Counted from the stretch's first letter, positions 35,929 to 45,625 are shown. The stretch is DNA of 64,000 bases from a bacterium (GCA_024743255.1 JANSWY010000001.1:186001-250000); one strand, 5' to 3'. Notes: generated by a model not told the origin, from the sequence alone. A program made the numbers and translations.

Positions 35929-36690
35929 TTAATAAATAAAACTACCAGCATTTACATCGAATGTAGAACCTGTTGTATGATCAGCCATACCACTTGCTAA
36001 AAATGTGACCAGTGGTGCTATATCTTTCGGTTCTGTTAAACGCTCCAATGCAAGATCCTTTGTAGCATGTTCTTCCCCATACTGAGTAATAATGCTTTTT
36101 GCCATGTCTGTTCTTACAAACCCAGGAGCAATGTTAAATGCTTTAATACCAGACTTTCCATAAGCTCTCGCTATGGTTTTAGTAAGAGACGCCATCCCTG
36201 CTTTCGATGCTGCATATGCCATATAATCTGCCGTATCCCCTCTGTGTGCTGCCCTGCTAGTGACATTGATTATTCTGCCCGCACTCTTCCGTTTTAAAAA
36301 ATGTTCTACCGCCTTTTTAGCTAAAACTCCAGAAGATGTAAGGTTCACCCTCATTGTTGTATTCCAAACCTTTAGCCATTCATCATCCTTAGTATTCACA
36401 TCAGCACTCATCGCAACACCTGCATTGTTAACTAATGTCTCCAGACTTCCATATTGACTAATGACTCGGTCAAATAATTTCATGGCCTCCTCAGGTTTTG
36501 TCAAATCGGCTTGAAACGCTTGAGATTCATTTCCCAAAACGTGGGCAAGATTCTCCGCTTCTCTTACGTGCTTATTGTAATGAACAGCTACCGTTGCTCC
36601 AGCCTCAGCAAGTTTTGTCGCAATTGACTTACCAATTCCCTTACTTGCTCCGGTTACCAGAATATTTAGACCTGAAAGATTTATATACAT
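35929..36690 (-). CDS. SDR family oxidoreductase (FabG-like)
   Basis: The 253-residue enzyme (ATG 36690) has the classical SDR motifs: ILVTGASKGIGKSIA (NAD(P)-binding), NNAGVAMSA (NNAG), the catalytic Ser in INVTSRA and YAASKAG (Tyr-x-x-x-Lys). DVNAGSF at the end is the usual classical-SDR C-terminus. A 3-oxoacyl-reductase or glucose-dehydrogenase-like role is possible; substrate not set. An upstream in-frame start at 36717 adds nine residues, which seems unlikely. Confidence 0.88.
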   Translation of the reverse strand: MYINLSGLNILVTGASKGIGKSIATKLAEAGATVAVHYNKHVREAENLAHVLGNESQAFQADLTKPEEAMKLFDRVISQYGSLETLVNNAGVAMSADVNTKDDEWLKVWNTTMRVNLTSSGVLAKKAVEHFLKRKSAGRIINVTSRAAHRGDTADYMAYAASKAGMASLTKTIARAYGKSGIKAFNIAPGFVRTDMAKSIITQYGEEHATKDLALERLTEPKDIAPLVTFLASGMADHTTGSTFDVNAGSFIY

Positions 36691-36879
36691 CGATTCTATA
36701 AAAATTAGGTTGCACAAAATACCAAATTAATCGCTTAGTGCAACAGTGAGTGGTAATTATTGTGGCTTTTTAATTTAGAATTCTTAAAATATATCTTTTT
36801 CTAAATCGTCTGAAACGAAAGGAAACTTAACTCCGCTTTAATACGTTCCAGAATACACTACTTAAAACACGGAATCACA

Positions 36880-39258
36880 ATGCCAAATACTAATCCATTA
36901 TCAGACTTCCCGTTTACGAGCAAACTCAGTTTGAAGGGGCTTGTGGATTATTGGGAGCAAAAAATAGATGATGAAAATCCTTTCATCGCGGAATCAGCGA
37001 AACAAATTCAACAGGTAGTTAAACAAAACCCTGGAATAATGGCTGATTCACTTTCACATGAAGACATCAAAAAGCATAAGCACCTGGTTGACCTCTTAAT
37101 GACCCAGGTTATTCCTCCCACTTTAAGTGAAGGAATCATGGCTGCTGCTTTTCCTCCATTCAGCTTCGATCAGTTTTATTCTACTCAGCAATTTGATGAA
37201 TTATTGAAGCTTCATGGGTCTATTGTAGGTATCGCCAACAATGTCCCTGTTGAAGAAATATTGCTTCATAAGACTGTAGCATCTTACATGCAAATATTGG
37301 AGACTTTCTACGGAATTACCGTTCCGCTGGAAAAACCAATTGTGCTGCAGGCAGAACACCCTGTTACTGGACTGATCAAATATTATAAAGTTGATATCAA
37401 TCCAAAGTTCTGCGAGGTTGTGAATGTTGGAGAACTTCCAAAACTGACAGATCAGGAAATTAAGCAATTAATAGATAATCTTTATGACATAGATGTATGG
37501 AAAGCTAAACTACCACCTGAGTTATTTGAATTCAGGGGGTTTTCAGTTTACGGTTTCCTGGATATTTCTACTGAAGAAATTTTATCTTCCATTAAGGAGT
37601 CTCTCTTAGAAAGAGACACCATTACAAATGTTGAAAGTTATCAAAAACTTCAAACCAAGTTTAAATCGTTGCTGCAATTAAGTGATTTAAAAATTGGCCT
37701 TTCTGGATATCAGAAAAGCAGAAATACATTTATTGGTTTTGGTGAACATTTTCAGGAGAGCATCAAGTTTGAGCAAAACGAAAACGATGAAATGTGTACT
37801 ATGCAGCAAGAACACATCATCAATAAGTTCACGGCCTCTCCAATCCCAGTAATCATTGAGGATATGGCCAAGTCTGAGGAGATGATGGGAATGGAAGCTC
37901 ATTTCCTTGAACAAGGGATTAAAAACCTTATCATAGCTCCTCTTTATCATGATGGAGAATTTATTGGGCTATTCCATATTGGAAGTCCGAATATTGGAGA
38001 CTTAAGTTCAATCACACTTACCAAAATATCAGAAGTACTGACTTTGTTGTCAGTTGCTTTGAAAAGGGGTAGTGATGAAATTGAAAATAGAGTGCAGTCT
38101 GTTATTAAAGAGCAGTACACAAGTATTCATCCTTCGGTGGAATGGAAGTTTGTAAATGCGGCTTATAACATTTTGGCTCAGGAGGAAAATGAAGCTGGGA
38201 GTGGTACAGCTGAAGAAATTGTTTTCAAGAATGTTTTTCCTCTTTACGCCGCTTCAGATATTAGAAATTCTTCTGTTGAAAGAAATAAAGCAATAAGAAA
38301 AGACTTGAAGCAGCAGCTTGCTAAAGCTAAAACAGCAATAAAGCAGGTTTATAAAGAAAAACAGCTTCCTATCCTGGAGGAATTAGAATACAGAATTGGT
38401 AAAATGTCTTCTAAGATCAATAAGGCATTAATGTCTGGAGATGAAATGACAATCATTACCTTCCTTCAGCATGATGTAGAGCCTATTCTTAGAATGATTT
38501 CCAAAGAAGACAGAAATCTCAAGAAATTCGTAGATGAATATTGGGAGGCTCTGGACCCAGATCTTGGTTTAGTATATGAGGCTCGTAGAGAATTTGAACA
38601 AAGTCTTACTCAAATCAACGATACAATCAGTTCATTCCTTGACGATCAGCAAAAATCTGCTCAGGAAATGTTTCCTCATTTCTTTGAGAAGTATAAGACT
38701 GATGGTGTTGAATACAATATTTACATTGGCGAATCGCTTTCAAATAAGAAAGGTTTCGATCCGGTTTATATCAGAAACTTAAAACTATGGCAATTGATCA
38801 CAACAGCGGAAGCTGCAAAAATTGCCATGGATTTAAAACCTGAGCTAGCGCTTCCTCTTGATACTACGCATTTAGTACTTGTTCATAGCTCACCTTTGTC
38901 GGTTAAGTTCAGAATGGATGAAAAGCAGTTTGACGTAGATGGTGCCTACAATATGCGATATGAAATTGTGAAGAAGAGAATCGACAAGGCATTGATCAAA
39001 GGAACAACTGAAAGACTTACTCAGCCTGGTAAAATTGCCATTGTTTATAGTCAGGAAGAGGATGCAAATGAATATAAGGGTTACATAGACTATATGCATT
39101 CAAAAGGTTACGTAAAGGATGATCTGGAGGAGTTGATGATTGAAGAGCTTCAGGGAGTAAGTGGATTGAAAGCGCTTAGAGTTACGGTTGATAACTCACA
39201 AAACCCAGTGATTAGTGAGTTGGAGAAGATGGAGCTAATTGAGACAAAAGCAAAGTAA
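36880..39258 (+). CDS. Large cytoplasmic GAF-domain protein
   Basis: A 792-residue soluble protein. A GAF domain is near residues 255-400 (LKIGLSGYQKSRNTFIGFGE; IPVIIEDMAKS; LIIAPLYHDGEFIGLFHIGS). The rest is helical, with IKQVYKEKQLPILEELEYRI and RREFEQSLTQINDTISSF forming probable coiled coils. No kinase, phosphatase, cyclase or HTH domain is visible, so the output is unknown. The start MPNTNPLSDFPFTS at 36880 has nothing upstream in frame. A very strong terminator follows the stop. Confidence 0.85.
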   Translation: MPNTNPLSDFPFTSKLSLKGLVDYWEQKIDDENPFIAESAKQIQQVVKQNPGIMADSLSHEDIKKHKHLVDLLMTQVIPPTLSEGIMAAAFPPFSFDQFYSTQQFDELLKLHGSIVGIANNVPVEEILLHKTVASYMQILETFYGITVPLEKPIVLQAEHPVTGLIKYYKVDINPKFCEVVNVGELPKLTDQEIKQLIDNLYDIDVWKAKLPPELFEFRGFSVYGFLDISTEEILSSIKESLLERDTITNVESYQKLQTKFKSLLQLSDLKIGLSGYQKSRNTFIGFGEHFQESIKFEQNENDEMCTMQQEHIINKFTASPIPVIIEDMAKSEEMMGMEAHFLEQGIKNLIIAPLYHDGEFIGLFHIGSPNIGDLSSITLTKISEVLTLLSVALKRGSDEIENRVQSVIKEQYTSIHPSVEWKFVNAAYNILAQEENEAGSGTAEEIVFKNVFPLYAASDIRNSSVERNKAIRKDLKQQLAKAKTAIKQVYKEKQLPILEELEYRIGKMSSKINKALMSGDEMTIITFLQHDVEPILRMISKEDRNLKKFVDEYWEALDPDLGLVYEARREFEQSLTQINDTISSFLDDQQKSAQEMFPHFFEKYKTDGVEYNIYIGESLSNKKGFDPVYIRNLKLWQLITTAEAAKIAMDLKPELALPLDTTHLVLVHSSPLSVKFRMDEKQFDVDGAYNMRYEIVKKRIDKALIKGTTERLTQPGKIAIVYSQEEDANEYKGYIDYMHSKGYVKDDLEELMIEELQGVSGLKALRVTVDNSQNPVISELEKMELIETKAK

Positions 39259-39274
39259 TTTTTTCTAATTGATA

Positions 39275-39311
39275 AAAAAGCCGCTCATCCTTCACAGGAG
39301 AGCGGCTTTTT
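39275..39311. terminator. Strong bidirectional terminator
   Basis: AAAAAGCCGCTC (39275-39286) pairs with GAGCGGCTTTTT (39300-39311); within the loop TCCT and AGGA can also pair. A run of A before and T after makes it work for the GAF gene and for the convergent ABC permease gene. Confidence 0.92.
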
Positions 39312-39331
39312 ATTTTACATAAACTTTATTT

Positions 39332-41707
39332 CTATTCGTATCTTAAAGCCTCAACCGGATTTCTCATTGCTGTGCTTAGAATTCTGGCACTGGAAACCGC
39401 AAGCGAAACAATTAGTATCATCAATACTGGAAGAATAATTGTCATTGCATCAATTGGCTGATAGTATGTGAAAATTGAAGCAATTAATCCGTCAATTACA
39501 AAGTACGCACCAGCTGTGCCAAGGGCACCTGCTATGATTAAGATAATTATGAAACTCTTGTTTAGTAAACCAAGAATTGTTGTCACTGTGGCTCCAAGCA
39601 CCTTTCTAATTCCAATCTCTTTAATTCTCTTCATCACGTTCAATGAAACCATGGTGAATAGACCGATTGTCGAAAGAATTACTGCAAGAATTCCAAGAAA
39701 TGAGAATATGATAACGATGTTCTTGTTTACAGTAAGTGACTCTTTTAGGAGTTCATCCTGATAATCTCCAAAGAATGGCTTATTTGGAGCTATAGCTCTC
39801 ATTTCGCTTTCCATGAAATCAAGAACTGCTTCTGTATCTGCTAAATTTGTTTTGGCTACAACAAATCTTGTTCTATCTCCTTTGGAAGCACGCATTCCCA
39901 TAGGCTGAATCTTGCCCCAGAAGCCATTGTAGTAGAAATTTTCCACAACACCTACTACTGTAAGTTTGACAGTATCATTTAATGATAACCTTTGGCCAAT
40001 TGGGTTCTCCCACCCAAATTCCTTTACCATTTGTTCATTAACAATCAAGCCATTTGCTCTGTCGTACTCACGGTTGTTTTCATCAAATAATCTACCCTCT
40101 ACAAGCTTTACATCCATTGTTTCGAAATAATTCACTCCGAAATCCATCATATCAGCCTCCAACTCTTTTTCCTGTTGGCCAAGAGTTCTGCTATACGTCC
40201 ATCTTCCAATATGTTCTTCAGACAATCCTACAGAGAGTACTTTTGGGTTTTTTTCCAAAGCAACTTTCAACGCATCTGCTTCATATTGCTCCTGAACCTG
40301 AGTATAGACAATAGTCTCCTTATCAAATCCCATATCCATTGAGTTCTGATAAAAAGCATTCCTTGCAAAAGCTACACTTGCAAACAGCGCAATTACCGTC
40401 AGTGAATACTGAAATGTCAATAGAACATATGATAGAGTTTTGTTATTACCAATTTTTTGATTTCCTCTCAATATGCTGACCGGCTCATAGGAACTGATAT
40501 ACAATGATGGATATGCTCCGGCTAGAATAGCTGTGAAAGCAAGAAGACCAAATAGGAATCCAATTAGACCAATGTCTTTTAATAGATTAAACTCCAATGT
40601 CATACCTTCCCACATTGCGCCATATGCTGGCACTAAATAGAGTGCAATGGCCAAACTTAGTAGCAATGCCAGTATACATAGTACCAGGTTTTCCGACATG
40701 AACTGGAAAATCAATTGCTTTCTATTGCTACCCATCACTTTTCTGATTCCAATTTCTTTTAGTCTTTTAGACGATATCGCAATTGAAGTATTAGTGAAAT
40801 TGAAGCATGCAATCAATAACATCAAAAAGGCCATAATAGGAGGTGCCATGATCGCAGCAGGGTGAGGAGCAGACATCATCCAGTTTGATCTGATATCTCT
40901 GGCAATAAATCCTAATTCTGTAAGAGGTATGAGTGTAAATTCATGGATTAACCAGTCTTGTCTTGCTTCATTTTGTACAGGAACATACTTCTGAAGTTGA
41001 CTCTTTATAGTTGCCAGGTCCTGTGGGTTTTCTACATAAATGAAAGTTCCAGCTATAAATCTTTTCCAATCAAGGTTTTCAGTTTCATAGAAAGTCAGGA
41101 AGTTCTCATAGCTGAGTAAGCCATCAAACTGCATAGATGTATTCTCTGGAATTGGTTCCAATACACCGGTAACTATGAAGCTTTTTTCTTCTTTGTCACC
41201 TTCCCTTAACTTAATGGTCTTACCCATTGGGTTTTCATCTCCAAAATAGATCTTGGCAGTTTCTTCACTAAGAATTACATTTCCTTTCTTTTGAAGAGAC
41301 TCCTTTGTTCCATACTTCAATGGATAAGTAAACATGTCCAGGTAATCTGGATCTACAAACCCAAATCCCTTGTTGAGTACATTATCTCCCTTCTGCATGA
41401 TAAGTCCTCCACGATTATATCTGGAGATCTTTTGAATTCCGGAAGCTTCATTTTGTAAGGAAACAGCAAGTGGTTGCGGAGTTATTCCATAGGGAATCAT
41501 ATTTCCCTGGACTTCTTTGTTGACATGGATCTTATAAATCTTATCAATGTTTTCGTGGTTTCTGTCGAAGCTAGAACCAAAGTCATAATTGATGTAAGCT
41601 ACGATACAGCAGGCGAGTGACAATCCCATCCCGACTATATTAATCAGGACATAGGTTTTGTTCTTTAGGAGGTTCCTAAAGGTTAGTTTAATGAAGTTTT
41701 TGAGCAT
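39332..41707 (-). CDS. ABC transporter permease (MacB/FtsX family)
   Basis: The 791-residue protein has the Bacteroidota double-FtsX plan: N-terminal helix (LTFRNLLKNKTYVLINIVGM), a periplasmic MacB-type domain (about 45-270), then three helices (about 285-440), a second periplasmic domain and three C-terminal helices (about 670-790). Motifs KEIGIRKVMGSN and KEIGIRKVLGAT are the hallmark cytosolic loops of FtsX domains. It needs a separate ATPase, which is not encoded here. Roles in lipid or peptide export or stress sensing are known for the family. Confidence 0.9.
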   Translation of the reverse strand: MLKNFIKLTFRNLLKNKTYVLINIVGMGLSLACCIVAYINYDFGSSFDRNHENIDKIYKIHVNKEVQGNMIPYGITPQPLAVSLQNEASGIQKISRYNRGGLIMQKGDNVLNKGFGFVDPDYLDMFTYPLKYGTKESLQKKGNVILSEETAKIYFGDENPMGKTIKLREGDKEEKSFIVTGVLEPIPENTSMQFDGLLSYENFLTFYETENLDWKRFIAGTFIYVENPQDLATIKSQLQKYVPVQNEARQDWLIHEFTLIPLTELGFIARDIRSNWMMSAPHPAAIMAPPIMAFLMLLIACFNFTNTSIAISSKRLKEIGIRKVMGSNRKQLIFQFMSENLVLCILALLLSLAIALYLVPAYGAMWEGMTLEFNLLKDIGLIGFLFGLLAFTAILAGAYPSLYISSYEPVSILRGNQKIGNNKTLSYVLLTFQYSLTVIALFASVAFARNAFYQNSMDMGFDKETIVYTQVQEQYEADALKVALEKNPKVLSVGLSEEHIGRWTYSRTLGQQEKELEADMMDFGVNYFETMDVKLVEGRLFDENNREYDRANGLIVNEQMVKEFGWENPIGQRLSLNDTVKLTVVGVVENFYYNGFWGKIQPMGMRASKGDRTRFVVAKTNLADTEAVLDFMESEMRAIAPNKPFFGDYQDELLKESLTVNKNIVIIFSFLGILAVILSTIGLFTMVSLNVMKRIKEIGIRKVLGATVTTILGLLNKSFIIILIIAGALGTAGAYFVIDGLIASIFTYYQPIDAMTIILPVLMILIVSLAVSSARILSTAMRNPVEALRYE

Positions 41708-41853
41708 TACCTTTTGAGTTTTTGATACTTATATAGACTGATAATCAGGACAAAGGTTGCAGGAACACAAAAAGTTATGGATAAAGTGTATAAATTAGCA
41801 GAACTATCTCTACCAGCGTAGGTGAATAAGAACTAGAGAAGTTATAAGTGTTT

Positions 41854-43053
41854 ATGGGTATTATTATTCCACTTGTCCTTATTACAATCTGCTGTATTGT
41901 AATCTGGCGAGCAGGAGACGGTTTCATGACTGCCTCCGAGTATGTAGGACGAAATTTGTCCGATGGTGTTAGAGGAGCAACGATTAATGCGATTGCTAGC
42001 TCAATGCCAGAAGTATTCACTTCATTTTTTTTCCTTTTCGTTTTAATGGATGCCGAAGGATTTTCCGGAGGTATTGGTACAACCGCTGGTAGCGCCATTT
42101 TTAATGGTATGGTTATTCCCGCTGTTTCAGTACTTGCCGTTATTGGAATTGGAATGGCCAAAAGGATAGAAGTATCGAAAAAAGTACTGCTAAGAGATGG
42201 AATCGCTCTAATTCTGGCAGAACTTGTTTTCCTTATCCTTATTAGTGGAGCTTCATTAGAATGGTATCACGGATTACTCCTGATGGGAGTTTATTTTATT
42301 TATCTCGCTTACATGCTTCTTACAATGCAAAAGAAAGAGTTGGATCAATTCCTTTCTGAGCATGAAGATCACGAGGATGAATTTGAAGACGATGACCGAA
42401 AGAAAGTTACTATCTGGATGGCAATTGCTACTCTAAACCTGGAAAGAATTTTCCTGGGAACGGGAAGAATCAACGGTCCAAAAGCATGGTCGTTATTGAT
42501 ATTTAGTACTACATCCATTGCAATGGTTAGTTATCTATTGGTAATTGCCTGCGAATGGTTAGGAGAAAAGACTTACGAAGTTCCTTATTTAGGAACATTT
42601 GAAGGACTTGATATTCCGGTAATGTTCGTTGCACTTATACTTGCATCTGCAGCATCTAGTTTCCCTGATACAATCATTTCGATCAAGGATGCACAAAAAG
42701 GGCAATATGACGATGCTATTTCAAATGCTCTTGGTAGCAATATCTTCGACGTTTGTTTCGCATTAGGTTTCCCTCTATTTGTATTTACTATCATAAAAGG
42801 CCCAATTCAAATGCCGCCTGAGATGATCGATTTATCTACAGAGTTGCGTTTCTTGCTTTGGTTACTCACTGTGGTGGCTGTGGTTATTTACACAACAGGT
42901 AAGTATATGGGTAAAGGAAAAGCTACTTTGTTGCTTGTTATTTACTTCATGTTCGTGCTTTACATAGTAGGAAGAGGAGCAGATAACCCACTGGCAGAAG
43001 AGATTTCGAAAATACTATTGACGGTTGTTAGAGCTGTGTTTGGGATTGCTTAG
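41854..43053 (+). CDS. Sodium/calcium exchanger-like membrane protein (CaCA family)
   Basis: A 399-residue inner-membrane protein of the YrbG/CaCA type. Two inverted alpha-repeats are visible: ASSMPEVFTSFFF (first) and ASAASSFPDTIISIKDAQ with SNALGSNIFDVCFALG (second). An acidic loop (HEDHEDEFEDDDRKK) joins the halves. It exchanges Na+ or K+ for Ca2+. The start is set at ATG 41854 although a GTG at 41848 is in frame. Its 3' end overlaps the convergent Rieske gene by 26 bp. Confidence 0.88.
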   Translation: MGIIIPLVLITICCIVIWRAGDGFMTASEYVGRNLSDGVRGATINAIASSMPEVFTSFFFLFVLMDAEGFSGGIGTTAGSAIFNGMVIPAVSVLAVIGIGMAKRIEVSKKVLLRDGIALILAELVFLILISGASLEWYHGLLLMGVYFIYLAYMLLTMQKKELDQFLSEHEDHEDEFEDDDRKKVTIWMAIATLNLERIFLGTGRINGPKAWSLLIFSTTSIAMVSYLLVIACEWLGEKTYEVPYLGTFEGLDIPVMFVALILASAASSFPDTIISIKDAQKGQYDDAISNALGSNIFDVCFALGFPLFVFTIIKGPIQMPPEMIDLSTELRFLLWLLTVVAVVIYTTGKYMGKGKATLLLVIYFMFVLYIVGRGADNPLAEEISKILLTVVRAVFGIA

Positions 43054-43378
43054 GTAGTATTACTGAAACCCCTTCTTTATCAATTATGACCTCATACCTT
43101 TTTAGAGGTCTACATCTTTGATTTGATTCTAATCCCGTTTCAAGGCTAAATCTGTAATTGTGCCATGGACAACTTATCTCTTCAAACGGAGTAGCTACAG
43201 CCTGAAATAGTGGATAACCCATATGAGGACAGCCGTATTCCATAAAATGCAATTGCCCCTTTAACAAAACCGCAGAAAATCGGTCTTTGCCAATACGAAT
43301 AGTCTTGATCTCATTCGCTGGCAAGGCGTCCTTCATACTTCTCTCTGATTCAAATAATTTGACCTTTTCTGTTACCAA
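43028..43378 (-). CDS. Rieske [2Fe-2S] small ferredoxin-like protein
   Basis: The Rieske cluster motifs are CPHMG (Cys-x-His) and CPWHNYRF (Cys-x-x-His), so the fold binds a 2Fe-2S cluster as in NirD-like or dioxygenase ferredoxins. The domain begins at KVKLFESERSMKDALPANEI, like the NirD start, so the true start should be just before it. No ATG is available there; TTG at 43378 or GTG at 43414 are the options, giving 116-128 residues. A longer frame from a TTG at 43480 would overlap the divergent gene at 43448. Confidence 0.78.
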   Translation of the reverse strand: MVTEKVKLFESERSMKDALPANEIKTIRIGKDRFSAVLLKGQLHFMEYGCPHMGYPLFQAVATPFEEISCPWHNYRFSLETGLESNQRCRPLKRYEVIIDKEGVSVILPKQSQTQL

Positions 43379-43447
43379 TTCTATGAACGGTTTAGTTTTC
43401 AATGGAATGTTCACTAAAATAGTGCAAATAACAATCCCATTCGCCGA

Positions 43448-44599
43448 ATGAAATCGCAAAGAGATAAATTCTCCCTTCAAAGAAAGTTCGCCTACTTAAA
43501 CTGTGCCTACATGTCTCCAATGATGAAGAAAGTTGAGAAGGCGGGCAAAAAAGGGATATACGAAAAACGTACCCCATATAAAATCCAACCGGATCATTTC
43601 TTTAAAGAGCTTGATACTTTGAGGTCTCTATTTTCAAAGTTGATCAATAACCCCGAAAAGAATAGGATTGTCACCATTCCATCAGTTTCGTACGGAATGG
43701 CAAATGTGGCAAATAACCTCATTACTGAAAAAGGAGATAATATAGTCTTAGTTGGTGAGCAATTTCCTAGCAACGTTTATCCCTGGATGAACTTCAAGGA
43801 AAAAGGTGTAGAAATCAAATTAATCTCACCTGGAGAATTGAAAGAGGGCAGAGGAAAGCAATGGAACAAAGACATAATCGATGCTATTGATGAGAAAACC
43901 AAGCTAGTCGCAATGGCACACATTCACTGGGCTGATGGGACATTGTTTGACCTGGTAAGTATTAGAAAAAAGAGCAAAGAAGTAGGTGCCTATTTGGCGA
44001 TTGATGGTACTCAATCGGTGGGAGCCTTGCCTTTTGACATTCAAGAGATACAACCTGATGCATTAATCTGTGCGGCATATAAGTGTTTGATGGGACCTTA
44101 CGGGATTGGGTTGGCATATTACGGTCCGGCCTTTGATGATGGAAAACCAATTGAAGAAAACTGGATTAACAGATTGAATAGTGAAGATTTTTCCGGTCTG
44201 ATCAATTACGAGGATCGTTATAGAGATCAAGCGTTGAAGTATGGTGTTGGGGAGCAAAGTAATTTTATATTGGTTCCAATGCTTGTTGCGGCAATTAAGC
44301 AACTGCTAAAGTGGGAACCAGAAAACATACAGGGTTATTGTAAAGAATTAACCGCATCAGTTTTACCAGTTATTAAGGATTTAGGATGTTGGGTTGAAGA
44401 CGAAGAGTATAGGGCGAATAATCTATTTGGAATCAGATTACCAGAAGGGGTGGATTTGGAACACATCAAGACAATTTTTAAGAAAAACAGAGTCAGTGTT
44501 TCGTTTAGAGGAAATGCAATTAGGGTTTCTCCAAGTGTCTACAATGATGAAGTTGATGTTAGAAAACTCATTAAAAGTTTTCAGGAAGCACTGACATAA
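43448..44599 (+). CDS. PLP-dependent class V aminotransferase / cysteine-desulfurase-like enzyme
   Basis: A 383-residue enzyme of the fold-type I class V group. The PLP Lys lies in CAAYKCLMGPYGIG, with the Asp/Gln pocket in AIDGTQSVGALPFD and the His in MAHIHWADG. SVSYGMANVANNLI is the cofactor phosphate loop. It resembles isopenicillin-N epimerase/cysteine desulfurase-like members. No Cys loop typical of IscS is seen, so sulfur transfer is less likely than lyase or aminotransferase activity. Divergent from the Rieske gene, sharing a short upstream region. Confidence 0.87.
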   Translation: MKSQRDKFSLQRKFAYLNCAYMSPMMKKVEKAGKKGIYEKRTPYKIQPDHFFKELDTLRSLFSKLINNPEKNRIVTIPSVSYGMANVANNLITEKGDNIVLVGEQFPSNVYPWMNFKEKGVEIKLISPGELKEGRGKQWNKDIIDAIDEKTKLVAMAHIHWADGTLFDLVSIRKKSKEVGAYLAIDGTQSVGALPFDIQEIQPDALICAAYKCLMGPYGIGLAYYGPAFDDGKPIEENWINRLNSEDFSGLINYEDRYRDQALKYGVGEQSNFILVPMLVAAIKQLLKWEPENIQGYCKELTASVLPVIKDLGCWVEDEEYRANNLFGIRLPEGVDLEHIKTIFKKNRVSVSFRGNAIRVSPSVYNDEVDVRKLIKSFQEALT

Positions 44600-44634
44600 T
44601 TTATCTTCGCATTGTATTAAAAAAGATTAGCATT

Positions 44635-44757
44635 ATGTTCTTTAATCCAGCAGTAACTGACGGAGTTGATTTATTTGTAAATATTGTTGTTTTCCTGGCA
44701 GCATTTGGTGCAGCAATGTCTTTCATCGACTTCAGAAAAGAGTCTAGCAAGAAATAA
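44635..44757 (+). CDS. Small membrane protein (40 aa)
   Basis: The frame ATG 44635 to TAA 44757 encodes a 40-residue protein with one hydrophobic helix (VNIVVFLAAFGAAMSFIDF) and a charged tail (RKESSKK). It lies 35 bp after the aminotransferase gene, so it is probably in the same transcript. The following phosphatase start is at 44774 (GTG), 16 bp further. Short membrane peptides of this kind are common regulators of membrane enzymes; no family is recognised. Confidence 0.58.
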   Translation: MFFNPAVTDGVDLFVNIVVFLAAFGAAMSFIDFRKESSKK

Positions 44758-44773
44758 TTTCTGCACTTTAATA

Positions 44774-45466
44774 GTGCATCCCTCATCTAAAATAATAACT
44801 TCCAATATATCAGGAAGACGTCTGGTTATTCCTGATATCCATGGTTGTCTTAATACACTTAAGGCCCTTCTTAATCAGGTTAATCCTTCAAAAGAAGATC
44901 ATCTCTTTTTCCTTGGTGATTACGTAAATAAAGGACCCAGCAGTCCTGAAACCTTAGATTTTCTTATCAGTCTTCAGAAAAAACGCCCCAATTGTCACTT
45001 TATTATGGGCAATCATGATAATGCCATTTTGATGCATCTCACAGGAGAAGTTATTCAATCAGATGATAGGATGTCGACCTGGAATTCAAGGAATTTAAAT
45101 GACCATCCAAACAGTAAACAGTATATAGAATTCCTGCAGTCATTATATCATTTCATTGAACTGAATGATTATTTTCTGGTACATGCCGGTTTTGACTTCA
45201 ACAGTAATGATACTTTCGTCGATACTCACAAAATGATGAATATTGTTGGTTTCCGATATGATTACAACAAGGCAAAAGGAAAGAAAATAATCCACGGGCA
45301 TTTGCCTAACCCATTAGAAAAAATAGAAAAGAATATAAAAGAAAATAATTCGATCATCCCATTAGACAATGGATGTGTCTATCAGGGAGAAAGGAAAGGA
45401 CAAGGTAGGTTACTTTGTTTTGACCTTGATTCAGATATTCTGGTCAAACAAGATAAGTTGGATTAG
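44774..45466 (+). CDS. Metallophosphoesterase (Ser/Thr phosphatase-like)
   Basis: From a GTG at 44774 the enzyme is 230 residues with the full calcineurin-like metal motifs: DIHGCLNTL, GDYVNKGPSS, GNHDNAIL, HAGFDF and HGHLPN. It matches bacterial PrpA/PP2A-like phosphatases. The frame is open further upstream (44684), but the small protein gene lies there and no domain would use those codons. It is the last gene of the strand before the convergent small ORF at 45473. Confidence 0.85.
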   Translation: MHPSSKIITSNISGRRLVIPDIHGCLNTLKALLNQVNPSKEDHLFFLGDYVNKGPSSPETLDFLISLQKKRPNCHFIMGNHDNAILMHLTGEVIQSDDRMSTWNSRNLNDHPNSKQYIEFLQSLYHFIELNDYFLVHAGFDFNSNDTFVDTHKMMNIVGFRYDYNKAKGKKIIHGHLPNPLEKIEKNIKENNSIIPLDNGCVYQGERKGQGRLLCFDLDSDILVKQDKLD

Positions 45467-45472
45467 GGCGAC

Positions 45473-45577
45473 TTATACGTGATCTTTTTTGTGATCGCTT
45501 ACTTTTTCATTAGGAAGGATCATTGGGCAAATGATTGCTGCCACAAAAAGAACTAAAATCAATACTAACATCATCAT
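45473..45577 (-). CDS. Small membrane protein (34 aa)
   Basis: ATG 45577 to TAA 45473 (three consecutive ATGs at the start) encodes 34 residues: a hydrophobic helix MMMLVLILVLFVAAIICPMI and a charged His/Lys tail (PNEKVSDHKKDHV). It lies 48 bp after the PhoD-like gene on the same strand and stops 6 bp before the convergent phosphatase stop. Real coding is likely but not proven; the His-rich tail hints at metal binding. Confidence 0.5.
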   Translation of the reverse strand: MMMLVLILVLFVAAIICPMILPNEKVSDHKKDHV

Positions 45578-45625
45578 AATTGAAACCGTTTTTATTGGAG
45601 CCCAAAGATAAGTTGGGCAATTAAA

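Noticed and set aside
41775-42161. A 128-codon open frame opposite the Na+/Ca2+ exchanger gene
   Set aside because: It is the antisense of conserved membrane helices; the Pro/Ile-rich product is typical of antisense frames.
43379-43480. N-terminal extension of the Rieske protein to the TTG at 43480
   Set aside because: It overlaps the divergent aminotransferase start and adds residues before the conserved domain start.
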